Shown piece after piece: positions 18,334 to 27,378 of a DNA stretch of 64,000 nucleotides. The notes under the pieces were generated by a model that worked only from the letters and a program-made list of their open reading frames with translations, was not told the DNA's origin and made no database searches. The number at the start of each line of letters is the position of its first letter. Positions within the stretch are counted from its first letter, which is position 1. A program made the translations under genes and the position numbers. The stretch lies in NCBI RefSeq assembly GCF_014280875.1, contig NZ_JACLAL010000013.1:1-64000 (forward strand). The letters are read 5' to 3'. This DNA comes from Paenirhizobium daejeonense (GTDB lineage Bacteria > Pseudomonadota > Alphaproteobacteria > Rhizobiales > Rhizobiaceae).

Positions 18334-18732
18334 TTAGGAAATGACGGCCGTGGTGGCGATCTCGACCAGGAATTCCGGCTTCACCATTTCCAGCTTCACG
18401 CAGAACCGGGCCGGCAGGATTTCGGGAAAGTACTGCACGTAGACGGCATTCATCCTGTCGTAATCCGCCAGATCACGCAGGAAGATCTGGTTGAACGTGA
18501 CGTCCGCCATGGTGCCGCCGGCCGTCTCGATGACTTCCTTGACGCTGTCGAGAACGCGGCGGGTCTGCACTTCGATGTCGCCGACACCGACGATGCTGCC
18601 GTCATGGGGATCGGTCGCCAGCATACCCGCGACATAGATGTGGTTGCCGGCCTTCACGCCCCAGTTCAGGTGTCTGGTGCCGTTCGATGTCTTGCCCTCG
18701 ACCCAGCCCTTCGGATGAATGGGAGTATTCAT
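18334..18732 (-). CDS. RidA-family protein
   Basis: The 132-residue protein carries the RidA fold with YVAGMLATDP, a TRRVLDSVKEVIE helix and PARFCVKLEM. The Arg of PAR corresponds to the catalytic arginine of imine deaminases, and a Glu follows near the C terminus, so activity is plausible, in contrast to the copy at 11249. It is divergent from an aldo/keto reductase gene and may act on reactive enamine or imine products of the same pathway. Confidence 0.85.
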   Translation of the reverse strand: MNTPIHPKGWVEGKTSNGTRHLNWGVKAGNHIYVAGMLATDPHDGSIVGVGDIEVQTRRVLDSVKEVIETAGGTMADVTFNQIFLRDLADYDRMNAVYVQYFPEILPARFCVKLEMVKPEFLVEIATTAVIS

Positions 18733-18807
18733 GATTTTCCTCGCTTGGAATGCTGCAGCGGGACCGTCCCCGCAACTTCGGGAATGACACTAGAAAGCCC
18801 GGCAATG

Positions 18808-18829
18808 GTGCGCATGGACATATGCGCAC
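18808..18829. promoter_or_regulatory. Inverted repeat GTGCGCAT-N6-ATGCGCAC in divergent promoter
   Basis: Perfect 8-base arms flank GGACAT in the 194-base region between the divergent RidA and aldo/keto reductase genes. The position fits an operator shared by both promoters. No regulator in the window can be assigned to it with confidence. Confidence 0.4.
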
Positions 18830-18926
18830 GATTTCTTGACTGCTCCGCTTCCGTTGTTTTTCCCGCCGGTGCCACCTGTTAGGACGGGCGCAAGGCTTAC
18901 CCGTTCTCAGCAGGCTGGAGACAAGG

Positions 18927-19931
18927 ATGAAATACAATTATCTGGGAAAAAGCGGCGTCAAGGTATCCGAACTCTGCCTTGGCGGCATGATGTTTGGCGG
19001 CGCGACCGACGAAACCGTATCGCGCCGGATCATCGATTCCGCACGCGATGCTGGCATCAACTTCATCGATACGGCCGACATGTATAACGGCGGCGAGTCC
19101 GAGCGCGTCATCGGACGGGCGATAGCTTCCGACAGGCACCACTGGATGCTGGCCACCAAGGTCGGCAATCCGATGGGCGCGGGACCGAACGACAGAGGCA
19201 TGTCGCGCAAGTGGATCATGCAGGCGGTCGATGCGAGCCTCAAGCGTCTCGGAACCGACTGTATCGATCTGCTCTATGTTCACAAGGCGGATTTCGAGGC
19301 TCCGCTATCGGAGATGGTCCTCGCCTTCGGAGATCTGATCCGCTCCGGCAAAATCCATTATTTCGGGGTCTCCAACTTCAAGTCATGGCGGCTTGCAGAG
19401 ACCGTCCATCTCGCGGCCCAGGCAGGCATGCAGGGGCCGGTTGCCAGCCAGCCCCTCTATAATCTGGTGAATCGGGAGGCCGAGCTGGAACATTTGCCCG
19501 CCGCCGCCCATTTCGGGCTCGGCGTCGTGTGCTACAGCCCGCTCGCACGGGGCATCCTGACTGGAAAATACAGGCCGGATGTCGCACCGGATGCCAGCAC
19601 CCGCGCAGGACGCGGCGATGTGCGGATGATGGAGGCCGAATGGCGTCCGGAGTCGCTTCTCGTTGCCGAAAAGCTGAAGAAATATGCCGCGGACAAGGGC
19701 GCCCGTCCCGCGCATATCGCCCAGCAATGGGTCATGCGCAACCGGCTGGTGACCTCCACCATCGTCGGGCCGCGCACATTCGAGCAATGGCAGGATTATC
19801 TGGACGCGCTCGAATATGTCTATGATATCGAGGACGAACGCTTTATCGATCTTCTGGTCTCGCCCGGCAAGACCTCCACACTCGCGCCTTTCGACCCCCA
19901 TCACCCCGTCGAGGGCCGCCTCCTGTTCTGA
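18927..19931 (+). CDS. Aldo/keto reductase
   Basis: This 334-residue NADPH-dependent oxidoreductase has the TIM-barrel AKR motifs. The tetrad residues are visible as FIDTADMYNGG (Asp and Tyr), LATKVG (Lys) and LLYVHKAD (His). The cofactor-binding tail region SPLARGILTGKY is present. It resembles AKR11/YajO-like enzymes of broad specificity. It probably reduces an aldehyde intermediate. It is followed after 21 bases by a nitroreductase-fold gene, so the two likely form an operon. Confidence 0.88.
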   Translation: MKYNYLGKSGVKVSELCLGGMMFGGATDETVSRRIIDSARDAGINFIDTADMYNGGESERVIGRAIASDRHHWMLATKVGNPMGAGPNDRGMSRKWIMQAVDASLKRLGTDCIDLLYVHKADFEAPLSEMVLAFGDLIRSGKIHYFGVSNFKSWRLAETVHLAAQAGMQGPVASQPLYNLVNREAELEHLPAAAHFGLGVVCYSPLARGILTGKYRPDVAPDASTRAGRGDVRMMEAEWRPESLLVAEKLKKYAADKGARPAHIAQQWVMRNRLVTSTIVGPRTFEQWQDYLDALEYVYDIEDERFIDLLVSPGKTSTLAPFDPHHPVEGRLLF

Positions 19932-19952
19932 CATCCCGCAAAAGAGGATAAA

Positions 19953-20552
19953 ATGACTGATACCTTCATGGACGCGCTGGTGAAGCGCCGTTCGCAGTAT
20001 GCGCTCGGAAAGAACCTGCCTGTTTCGGCTGACGACGTGGAAAAGCTGATCCGCAAGGCCGTTCGCCTCGCCCCGTCCTCGTTCAATTCGCAAAGCTCGC
20101 GCGCGCTCGTGCTGTTTGGTGAACACAGCGACAAATTCTGGAAGCTGACGACGGAGAAGCTGCGCGAGATCGTTCCCGCCGATGCCTTTGCCTCGACCGA
20201 AGCGAAGATGAAGGCTTTCGCCGCTGGAGCCGGCACCGTCCTGTTCTTCGAGGATCAGGACACGGTGAAGGCCCTGCAGGAAAAATACCCGCTCTACGCC
20301 GACAACTTCCCGGCGTTCTCTGAGCAGTCGGGCGGCATGGCGCAGTTTGCCGTGTGGACGGCGCTGGCAAGTGTCGGTCTCGGCGCAAGCCTGCAGCACT
20401 ACAACCCGGTCATCGACGAGGCCGTCGCCGCCGCCTGGGATATCCCCTCGAACTGGAAGCTGCGGGCGCAGATGCCCTTCGGCTCTTCGGAAAAGGAGCT
20501 CGGACCAAAGTCGTTTATCGATGATGAGGTCCGCATCCGCGTGTTTCGTTAA
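19953..20552 (+). CDS. Nitroreductase-family protein (Frm2/Hbn1-like)
   Basis: The 199-residue flavoprotein begins MDALVKRRSQYALGK and contains LAPSSFNSQSSRALVLFG and MAQFAVWTALASVGLGASLQHY, the marks of the short Frm2/Hbn1/YdgI branch of FMN-dependent nitroreductases. RutE, the malonic-semialdehyde reductase of uracil breakdown, is from the same superfamily but a different branch, so equivalence should not be assumed. Its place at the end of the reductase operon still suggests a reducing step. Confidence 0.85.
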   Translation: MTDTFMDALVKRRSQYALGKNLPVSADDVEKLIRKAVRLAPSSFNSQSSRALVLFGEHSDKFWKLTTEKLREIVPADAFASTEAKMKAFAAGAGTVLFFEDQDTVKALQEKYPLYADNFPAFSEQSGGMAQFAVWTALASVGLGASLQHYNPVIDEAVAAAWDIPSNWKLRAQMPFGSSEKELGPKSFIDDEVRIRVFR

Positions 20553-20827
20553 CGGTGATGTCACGTTGTTTGACTGAAGCCATGCGAAGGACTGGCCGTT
20601 GAAGTCAGGCGGTTGCGCCGGTCATGGCCTTCCACTGCGCCATCGTGCGGAGCCGATAATATGAGTGGTCGGGGCAGTGTACTTCTGGTGGGACGGGACG
20701 AGGTGATTTCTGACTGCTGAGAACACCGAGACAAATCGCTGCAATCCGCCGGCGGATTGGAAACCCTGTATCATCCGTTCCGATGGCCGTACTTGTGATG
20801 CTGGAGGGCGCAACGATTGCCTGTGTC
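20553..20827. other. Gap with no recognised feature
   Basis: This short gap follows the nitroreductase gene and precedes the decayed regulator. No gene, terminator hairpin or repeat could be supported in it. Confidence 0.3.
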
Positions 20828-21300
20828 CTAGGATACGATTACGTTCCCGGAAAGCTGAAAGCCAACGCCGTGAATGACATGCACCGGCAATTCCGTACCG
20901 GCTTCCCGCGCCTTCACTCGTAACCGTTGCACAACTGCGTCGAGACTGCGCGTGTCCGAAACTGAATCGTACCCCACGGCAAGGCCGAGTTCCGCGCGGG
21001 GAACGATGGTCCCGTTTGCTGCCACCAAAGTTGATAGGAGCGTTGCTTCACGTCCGGACAATTTGATTATCATGCCTTGGGGAGAAAGGAGGCGATGGTC
21101 GATACGGTCAAGGGACCAATTGCCTGTCGATCGAGGTAACTCCTTGAAGGCCGTCGCCCCCGCTTTTATTCGCCTCGACAGGTTCTTGACCGCGAGAACG
21201 ATGTCAATCGGCTCGGAATATTGCCCCTTATCGGCGTCCAATATTTGGCCGGACTCATTCTCGATGATGTTTCGGGTTCTACTGGCCTGGTTTCTGGAGG
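20828..21300 (-). pseudogene. Response-regulator-like gene reduced to its winged-helix domain
   Basis: The frame encodes an OmpR/PhoB-type DNA-binding domain (LSRRIKAG, WSLDRIDHRLLSP, KLSGREATLLSTLVA, SLDAVVQRLRVKAREAG). The frame is open upstream to about base 21300 without a credible start, and only TTG occurs near 21241. The receiver domain is missing exactly where the ISL3 element begins, so the N terminus was probably removed by that insertion. Translation from an alternative start to make a stand-alone winged-helix protein cannot be excluded. Confidence 0.55.
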
Positions 21301-21312
21301 AGAATCAGCGCC

Positions 21313-22486
21313 ATGAAAGCCCATTTTCGACCTTCCGATCTGATCCCTGCCGAGTTGAACGTGGAGGCGGTGCGTCACAGACCCGACGTTATCGTCGTCG
21401 TCGTCGCATGTGGTCAGTCCCGAGGTTGCAGGTGTCCCGAATGCGGTACGACCTCCGATCTCGTTCATAGCCGCTATCCTCGGATGATCGCCGATCTGCC
21501 GTGTGCGGGCCGAAGGATCGAATTGCATCTGACGGTCCGACGCTTCGTCTGCAATGTCGTCCATTGTCGCCGAAAGATTTTCGCCGAACGTTTCGGTGAT
21601 GGCGTGATCCGACCCATGGCTCGCCGGACAGCCCGTCTGGACTGCCTAGTTCGGCATCTCGCGCTTGCATTAGGTGGCCGCCCGGCAACGCGGTTCGCAG
21701 ATCGTCTCGGGTTGCCGGTTAGCAATGACACGCTGCTGCGAACCGTTCGCCGATATGATCGCCCACCGCCGCCGAACGCTTGCAGTATGAGGGATATCTG
21801 CGACGAACTCTGTCATTCTTGGACTCATTGGCAAAGGCGTGTCCATCCAAGGAAATCGTGCGTAGAACAGGGCATAGCCGAAAGCTGGTTCGCAGCGTTG
21901 TTCGCGGTCAACGGACCGACATCTACCGAATCCGGCAAACGTCACTCGAACCACACCTGCCTTGGCTCGAGGCGCAGTGGGATGCGGGCTTGCGAAACGG
22001 CGCTGAACTGTGGCGGCGGCATCGGCTGACTGGGTTTGCCGGAGGTCTCCGCGTTGTCACCGAATGGGCAACGCGGCGAAGGCGTGCCGAAAAGGCCGAA
22101 CACGGGCTCGGCCACGAGCCGGCGGCATGCTCCATCGTCCGCCTAATGCCCCTTGAACGCAACAATTTGACCAAGGCGCAAACGATGACGGTCGCTGCGA
22201 TCGAGGAGCAACTACCAGACCTTGTCGAGACCAGAGATGTTGTGGAGAGCTTCCACGAAATGCTGCGTCGCAAGTCTAAAGATGATCTGGACACGTGGAT
22301 CTACCGCGCAGCAGCAAGCTTGATCTCGCCATTCGCGACCGGGCAGCGGTTCAGAATGCAATCACTTCAGTTTGGTCGAACGGCCAGACAGCGGGCCAGA
22401 TAACTAAGCTGGAACTTATCAAGCGCCAGGTGCATGGGCGCGGGAAGCTCGATTTGCTTGAGGCACGGATCGTGGGAGCATCCTGA
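21313..22486 (+). mobile_element. Decayed ISL3-family element (transposase in three frames)
   Basis: The first frame from the ATG at 21313 gives the ISL3 N-terminal zinc-ribbon region (CPECG...LHLTVRRFVC...CRRKIFAERF). After about 21780 the frame changes and the central DDE core is missing. Sequence continues in a second frame with the HTH-like EIVRRTGHSRKLVRSVVRGQR and SLEPHLPWLEAQWDAG. It then shifts again near 22320 to a third frame with SVWSNGQTAGQITKLELIKRQ and a stop at 22486. An internal deletion and two frameshifts make it inactive. Confidence 0.82.
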
Positions 22487-22649
22487 TGTCATCGATATTG
22501 CGACAGACCCAATATTCCACGCCGAAACACAGGATATTTCCGCAAAAGTAATAAGTTGCCTCCCGACAATCTGCATCATCTATTGTCCGACTACCCCGCC
22601 TTGCCAGTGCCGTTAGGGTCTTTCCACTGTTGCCAACATCGCGATACCC

Positions 22650-22936
22650 ATGGCAGGTCACAGTCGTCGATGATGGGCTTTTGGATCCCAACCCGGTCCA
22701 TTATGTCACCAAGGATCTCCAGCAAGGCGTTGAGAGCGATCCTTTCCGGGTGAAAAAAAGACATGCCCAAAATCGGCGGCTTCCAATCCTTCAAGACAGC
22801 ACGTCGGACCATCCCTGGTTTCGAAGTAATGCTATGGCTGAAGAAGGGCTTCGGCTTCACCGGCGACGGGACCGTCAATGATCAGAACAATCTGCTAGCG
22901 CGCCTGTTCGGACTTCAAAAGGTTAACAAAGCATGA
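22650..22936 (+). mobile_element. C-terminal remnant of an IS6-family transposase
   Basis: The fragment reads HYVTKDLQQGVESDPFRVKK in one frame. After a slip in the seven-A run near 22753-22759 it continues as MPKIGGFQSFKTARRT, then WLKKGFGFTG and a stop at 22934-22936. The order resembles the end of IS6-family transposases found in rhizobia. The N-terminal half and DDE core are absent. The stretches 22487-22649 and 22937-23102 on either side hold nothing recognisable. Confidence 0.6.
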
Positions 22937-23102
22937 AAATGCAACGGCTCATGGGATCGCTTCAAGCTGCCCGATAGTTTGCGACAAACCCCTTATTCGA
23001 TAGGCGACTGGCCGCCTCGCCCGCCGACGACAATAGGCACATCCCACAGAGTCCATGAGACCCAGTGGCAACGGTCGAGCAGATAGAGACGCAGGAGCTT
23101 AA

Positions 23103-23621
23103 TCAGACTGAACTGACTTCTGCTTCGAGGAGCCCCGAATCAGTTAATGGAGATATCGCAAACGTGGAGTTGCTCTTGCTGAGAGCACCGGGCGCAACGC
23201 ATCGGTAGCGGCTCTTGTTGCAGCAGAACTCGAAGCGCCGCCTGCAGATCCCGGAGCTTGCGACCAGCACGCGATAACCGTTTACGAACTCGTCGAGAAC
23301 CTCGAGTTCCCTTCCCCATGCCCAGCCGCCATAACGGGTACCGCGATCCGAACGCAGCACGATTTCGAAGTAGTGCCCTCCACCGGCCTCCCTCATCCTG
23401 AACACGAGATCGAGATTGTCTTCATCGCCTGCATCAAATTTTCCCGCAGACAACCTGAGATGGGCGATTTTCGCCTCGGCCAGTGCTCCGATTGGATAAA
23501 ATGGCTGGCCCCTGAACCACATGAATTCGCTGATCGCGTAACCTACGTCATCGGCACGCTGGTAAGGTTCTGCCTGAAATGAAAACGTCAAATATGAATT
23601 ATGAAACGGCAAATTATGCAT
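23103..23621 (-). CDS. Hypothetical protein divergent from the SARP/YcaO locus
   Basis: The 172-residue protein is not recognised. The ATG beginning MHNLPFHNSY has AGGAG at ideal spacing, so it is preferred over an upstream in-frame ATG. The sequence starts with alternating strands (YLTFSFQAEP, DNLDLVFRMRE, HYFEIVLRSDRG), suggesting a beta-rich fold, and becomes Cys- and Ser-rich in its last 45 residues (ICRRRFEFCCNKSRYRC). The C-terminal change may mean altered coding near the IS debris. It is divergent from the SARP gene across 141 bases and could share its promoter region. Confidence 0.5.
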   Translation of the reverse strand: MHNLPFHNSYLTFSFQAEPYQRADDVGYAISEFMWFRGQPFYPIGALAEAKIAHLRLSAGKFDAGDEDNLDLVFRMREAGGGHYFEIVLRSDRGTRYGGWAWGRELEVLDEFVNGYRVLVASSGICRRRFEFCCNKSRYRCVAPGALSKSNSTFAISPLTDSGLLEAEVSSV

Positions 23622-23762
23622 TCTTACTCCTCGGACGGTGAATCCGCCGATCCCGCTCTCCGCGTTTATCCCCCTGTAAATACAACCTATATGATGCAAT
23701 CATCAAAGCAACGCAAAATCGCATCACAATGCCACTTTCAATTTCTCATATGCCGTTGTTAG

Positions 23763-25709
23763 ATGTCGACTCAAAGGGGTGATGACGTGGCTGACGACGC
23801 GGAACCTTTAGTGATCCGGCTCTTTGGCATGCCGCGCTGCGAAGCGGGGCATCAGACATTTTTTCCCATTAAAGGCCTGGTCCTTATTGCCGCGCTTCTC
23901 CTGTCGCCCTCCCGCTTCCTGACACGACAGGCGGCGGCATTCCTTCTGTGGGAAAATGCCGAGGAAAAGCGTGCAGCCGCAAATCTTCGTCAGCTTCTGC
24001 TCAGGCTGCAACAGCATGCCATTGACGGCGAACCATTCGTCGTTTCGACGATGGCAGGGCTGACCGTCGGTCCAGCGACACGGCGCTCCGATCTCGAGGC
24101 GTTCCTGTTGTCGCTTAAGGATGAGGATATCGACAGCAGGCTGAAGGGCCTTCTCGCTGTGACCGGTGAGCTCCTGCAAGGGGTCGAAGCCGGAACTGAA
24201 CAGTTCGATTTCTGGCTGCTATCCCAACGGAACCGGCTAAACGACCAGTTTTACAGTGCGGTGAACCGCCTGCTCGATGATGTCACCCGATTTGGCACCA
24301 GGAAGTCTGTGGACATCGCGACGATCGCCGATCGCGCCTTGCAACTCGAGCCGGACAGAGAAGAGACCTACAGGCTTTTCATGAACGCTTACGCGCGGGC
24401 GGGGGACCTGGCTGCCAGCGACCGGATTTTCGACAGACTGATCCGGCACACGCAACTGGACGGAAGATCGCCCGAATCCGAAACGCTGGCGCTCCACCGC
24501 CGATTGAGGGCGCGCGTGGAAGCGATTGCTCTCTCTCCGTCGGCATCCTCGGCGGGCGCAACTTGCCGGCGTCCCCGGGTCGCATTCCTGCGCCCGACCA
24601 AAATTGATGGAAGTAGTTTCCCGTCCTTCGTCCAGGCTTTCGTCGAGGACATCGCCAACAGCCTGGTTCGCTACCGGACGTTTGCCGTCATCTCTCCCCA
24701 CAGCAGTTTCCTGACGAGCGACGACGCATCTAACGGGCTATACCGAACGCTACGGGCAGACTATTGTGTCAAGGCGACCGTGTTCGACAACATGCGCCTG
24801 TCATTTGCCATGATCGAGGAGGCGACAGGCGAGATCGTCTGGTCGCTCGAGGTCGTCCTGGCGGAGCGTCAGCTCCACTCCGCCTTCAGGATGCTGTCGA
24901 AACAGATAGCCGCCGCATTGGCCGAACAGATCGAGCGGCTCCAGCTTGCGCCGGCCCGGCAACATGACGGCGGCGCCTATCATCACCTCCTGTCGGGCCA
25001 GCAGCTGCTACGGGGAAAATGCGATCTGCCGCTCCTCCGCAGGGCGCGTTCGGAGTTCCGCAAGGCAATCGAAATCGATCCTCAAATGTCGGTTGCGCGA
25101 GCGCGTACGGCGCAATCCCTTCAACTTGAATGGCTTATGCTCGGCGGTGATGACCCGCATCTCCTGCACCGGGCGAAGGCCGAAGCGGAAGCCGCGATCG
25201 AGATCGATCCGGCACTCGGCATCGGCCACTGGATGCGCGCAGTCGTAGCACTTTACCAGCGGGATTTCGAGACATCGGCGCAAGGGTTCTTCGAGGCGGA
25301 AGCACTGGCGCCCAACTCGGCCGATCTCCTGATCCAGCATGCGGATGCGCTTGCGCATTTCGGGGAAAAAGACCTCGCATGGCAACGCTTCCAGCAGGCG
25401 ATCGATCTCAATCCGCTGGCTCCGGATATCTACTGGTGGGCGGGCGCCAGCATCGCGCTGAAGCGGGACGACTATCGGACGGCGGTGGATCTCTGCACGA
25501 AGATGGAGAACGACGAACCGGCGTTGAGGGTGCTGACCGCAAGTCATGCTCTCAATGGAAATCTGGAGGCGGCGCGAGGATATGCGCGCCGCCTCCAGGA
25601 GATCTATCCTGGCCTGTCAGCCAGGGAGATCAGTGGCGTATCGCCAGACAAGGATCCGGCGGCTAACGAGAAACTTTATACGGCATTTCGATTAGCAGGT
25701 ATCAAATAG
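23763..25709 (+). CDS. SARP/BTAD-type transcriptional regulator with TPR domain
   Basis: The 648-residue protein begins with a winged-helix-like domain (LVIRLFGMPRCEAG, FLTRQAAAFLLWEN, RRAAANLRQLLLRLQ), followed by a bacterial transcriptional-activation domain (about residues 95-255, with ADRALQLEPDREETYRLFMNAYARAGD). The middle shows ...PRVAFLRPTKIDG, like adenylate-cyclase-associated SARP linkers, and the C terminus is built of TPR repeats (about 415-620). SARP activators usually switch on neighbouring biosynthetic genes. The downstream 143-residue gene starts 12 bases after its stop, so the locus is probably one transcript. Confidence 0.8.
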   Translation: MSTQRGDDVADDAEPLVIRLFGMPRCEAGHQTFFPIKGLVLIAALLLSPSRFLTRQAAAFLLWENAEEKRAAANLRQLLLRLQQHAIDGEPFVVSTMAGLTVGPATRRSDLEAFLLSLKDEDIDSRLKGLLAVTGELLQGVEAGTEQFDFWLLSQRNRLNDQFYSAVNRLLDDVTRFGTRKSVDIATIADRALQLEPDREETYRLFMNAYARAGDLAASDRIFDRLIRHTQLDGRSPESETLALHRRLRARVEAIALSPSASSAGATCRRPRVAFLRPTKIDGSSFPSFVQAFVEDIANSLVRYRTFAVISPHSSFLTSDDASNGLYRTLRADYCVKATVFDNMRLSFAMIEEATGEIVWSLEVVLAERQLHSAFRMLSKQIAAALAEQIERLQLAPARQHDGGAYHHLLSGQQLLRGKCDLPLLRRARSEFRKAIEIDPQMSVARARTAQSLQLEWLMLGGDDPHLLHRAKAEAEAAIEIDPALGIGHWMRAVVALYQRDFETSAQGFFEAEALAPNSADLLIQHADALAHFGEKDLAWQRFQQAIDLNPLAPDIYWWAGASIALKRDDYRTAVDLCTKMENDEPALRVLTASHALNGNLEAARGYARRLQEIYPGLSAREISGVSPDKDPAANEKLYTAFRLAGIK

Positions 25710-25721
25710 GGGTTTTTTACC

Positions 25722-26153
25722 ATGACGAATTCGCAGTTCTACGTCATCGGCAAGAAGGGTTTTGGTGTGCTCGTTTTGAGGACATCGCCGCTTCGCGCCG
25801 CAACGGTGTCTCACGAGGTGATTACCGCCTATGAGGCCAGTCATCCAGGCGTCGACGGCTACGCCCGGATTGCCGCGAAGGCCAAGGCCATGATGGCAAG
25901 CCAGGACGGCAAGCCCGACACAGCGCTCGACGAGGTCCAGATCCAGGGCATCGAGGCGCTGATTTCCGGCGGAGCCACGGTTTCGGAAGCGGATTTCACA
26001 CTCGTCGGCGAAGTGGTCGATGCGGGGTGGGATTTCAACCGCGTCATCCAGCTTCCGATCGAGTCTGCACTTCGCGCTGTCGGCCCGAGCGGAACGGCGG
26101 CCGGCGACCTGTTTGAGGCAATTCTGTCCGACACGCCCAACACAACTCCGTAA
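25722..26153 (+). CDS. Unrecognised 143-residue protein, candidate substrate or partner of YcaO
   Basis: The protein has no Cys, a globular-looking N-terminal two thirds (VDGYARIAAKAKAMMAS, VQIQGIEALISGGATV) and a short Ser/Thr/Pro-rich end (SDTPNTTP). It is not a known leader-peptide family that I can name. It directly precedes YcaO, whose GTG start follows its stop codon without a gap, so the two are translationally coupled. Substrates of YcaO enzymes are usually encoded beside them, which makes this the best precursor or scaffold candidate. It could also be an accessory binding protein. Confidence 0.6.
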   Translation: MTNSQFYVIGKKGFGVLVLRTSPLRAATVSHEVITAYEASHPGVDGYARIAAKAKAMMASQDGKPDTALDEVQIQGIEALISGGATVSEADFTLVGEVVDAGWDFNRVIQLPIESALRAVGPSGTAAGDLFEAILSDTPNTTP

Positions 26154-27374
26154 GTGACGATCGAAGCGAGCGGTGCGGGCGTGGAAATCGGTGGCCCCGA
26201 CTGCGCAGAGGCGCTCGAGCCAGCGGAACCGGCTCCCGAGACGCTCAGGCGCTTCGGGATCACGCGTGTCGGCGACATAACCGGACTGGACACGATCGGT
26301 ATTCCGGTCTGGTTTGCCATTCGCCCCAATTCTCGAGGCCTTTCCGTTTCCCAGGGCAAAGGCATCACCATCAGGCAGGCACGCCTGTCGGCCATCATGG
26401 AAGCGATCGAGGGCGCCGTCGCCGAAGATACGCAACGTCATGTCTGCGAATATGGCTCTGTCAGAACCATGTCGGCGCGGCACACGTCCACAGTTCCGCT
26501 GGGACGGCTTTCCCGCGTCGATGTCGATTGCCTCGATCAGGACCGGGAACGGGCGTGGGTGCGAGGTTTTTCCGTTCGAACCGGAGAGGACGTGCTTGCA
26601 CCCTACGAGCTCATAGGCCTCGACTTCCGCGCAGGCTTCCCATGGGACCGGCGGGCGTTTCACATGAGTTCGCTCGGACTTGCAGCCGGCTTCGATTGCG
26701 ATCGCACCATATTGCATGCGCTTCTCGAACTCATAGAACACGACGCCTGTTTTCTGATCGATGCGATGGACACCCGCTCCGTCAGGACACGCAGGGTGAG
26801 CATTCCGCCTGGTATTGACCCGTCCCTGGATGGTTTGATCGATCGCCTCGACAAGGCGGAACTGAGGGCAGAGTTCCATGACCTGACAACAGGAAACGGT
26901 GTGCCGGTCGTCATGGCCAGCATCGAAAGGCATTTTGTGGCGCTGGATGGTCCGGGAATGCGGACGGCTGCCGGTGTGGCCTGCCGTCTCAACCCCTTCG
27001 AGGCTGTAACGGCCGCTCTTCTTGAAGCGGTCCAGTCGCGGCTCACCGACATCAGCGGCGCGCGCGACGACCTTTCCACCGGCCGTTATCGCGGCAAGCT
27101 CGCCGCATCCATTCGGGAAGAAGAAACGACGCTGCCGGCAATGATGCCCGAAGGGGGCGAGCTTATCTCGGCGGGCGCTTCCGGAGCGCGCTGGCAGCAC
27201 CTCGCAGCCCATCTCATGGCAAGCGGGGTGGAGGACATATACGTATTCCCGCTTGAAAGCGGGGAACCGGGCATCAAGGTCGCGCGCGTTCTGGCAAGCG
27301 GCCTCTCCTCGTCTTCAACTAGATCGATAAGCCGCTTCTCCGTCAGCGCGCTGAACGCGTTCATGGAACCCTAG
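26154..27374 (+). CDS. YcaO-family cyclodehydratase/thioamidase
   Basis: The 406-residue protein is a YcaO ATP-dependent enzyme that activates peptide backbone amides. The ATP/Mg-binding glutamate helices are visible as SAIMEAIEGAV (about residue 80), LLELIEHDACF (about residue 190) and AALLEAVQSRL (about residue 290). GTG is used as start, abutting the upstream stop. With TfuA next to it the likely chemistry is thioamide formation, as in thioviridamide-type pathways and McrA modification. Azoline formation usually involves an E1-like or ocin-ThiF partner, and none is seen here. Confidence 0.87.
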   Translation: MTIEASGAGVEIGGPDCAEALEPAEPAPETLRRFGITRVGDITGLDTIGIPVWFAIRPNSRGLSVSQGKGITIRQARLSAIMEAIEGAVAEDTQRHVCEYGSVRTMSARHTSTVPLGRLSRVDVDCLDQDRERAWVRGFSVRTGEDVLAPYELIGLDFRAGFPWDRRAFHMSSLGLAAGFDCDRTILHALLELIEHDACFLIDAMDTRSVRTRRVSIPPGIDPSLDGLIDRLDKAELRAEFHDLTTGNGVPVVMASIERHFVALDGPGMRTAAGVACRLNPFEAVTAALLEAVQSRLTDISGARDDLSTGRYRGKLAASIREEETTLPAMMPEGGELISAGASGARWQHLAAHLMASGVEDIYVFPLESGEPGIKVARVLASGLSSSSTRSISRFSVSALNAFMEP

Positions 27375-27378
27375 ATCG

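Noticed and set aside
19953-20552. RutE (malonic semialdehyde reductase)
   Set aside because: The protein is in the nitroreductase superfamily, but its motifs fit the Frm2/Hbn1 branch, so calling it RutE would overstate the Rut resemblance.
22591-22878. Minus-strand 95-residue frame
   Set aside because: It is antisense to the IS6-like transposase remnant and has no ribosome site or conserved features.
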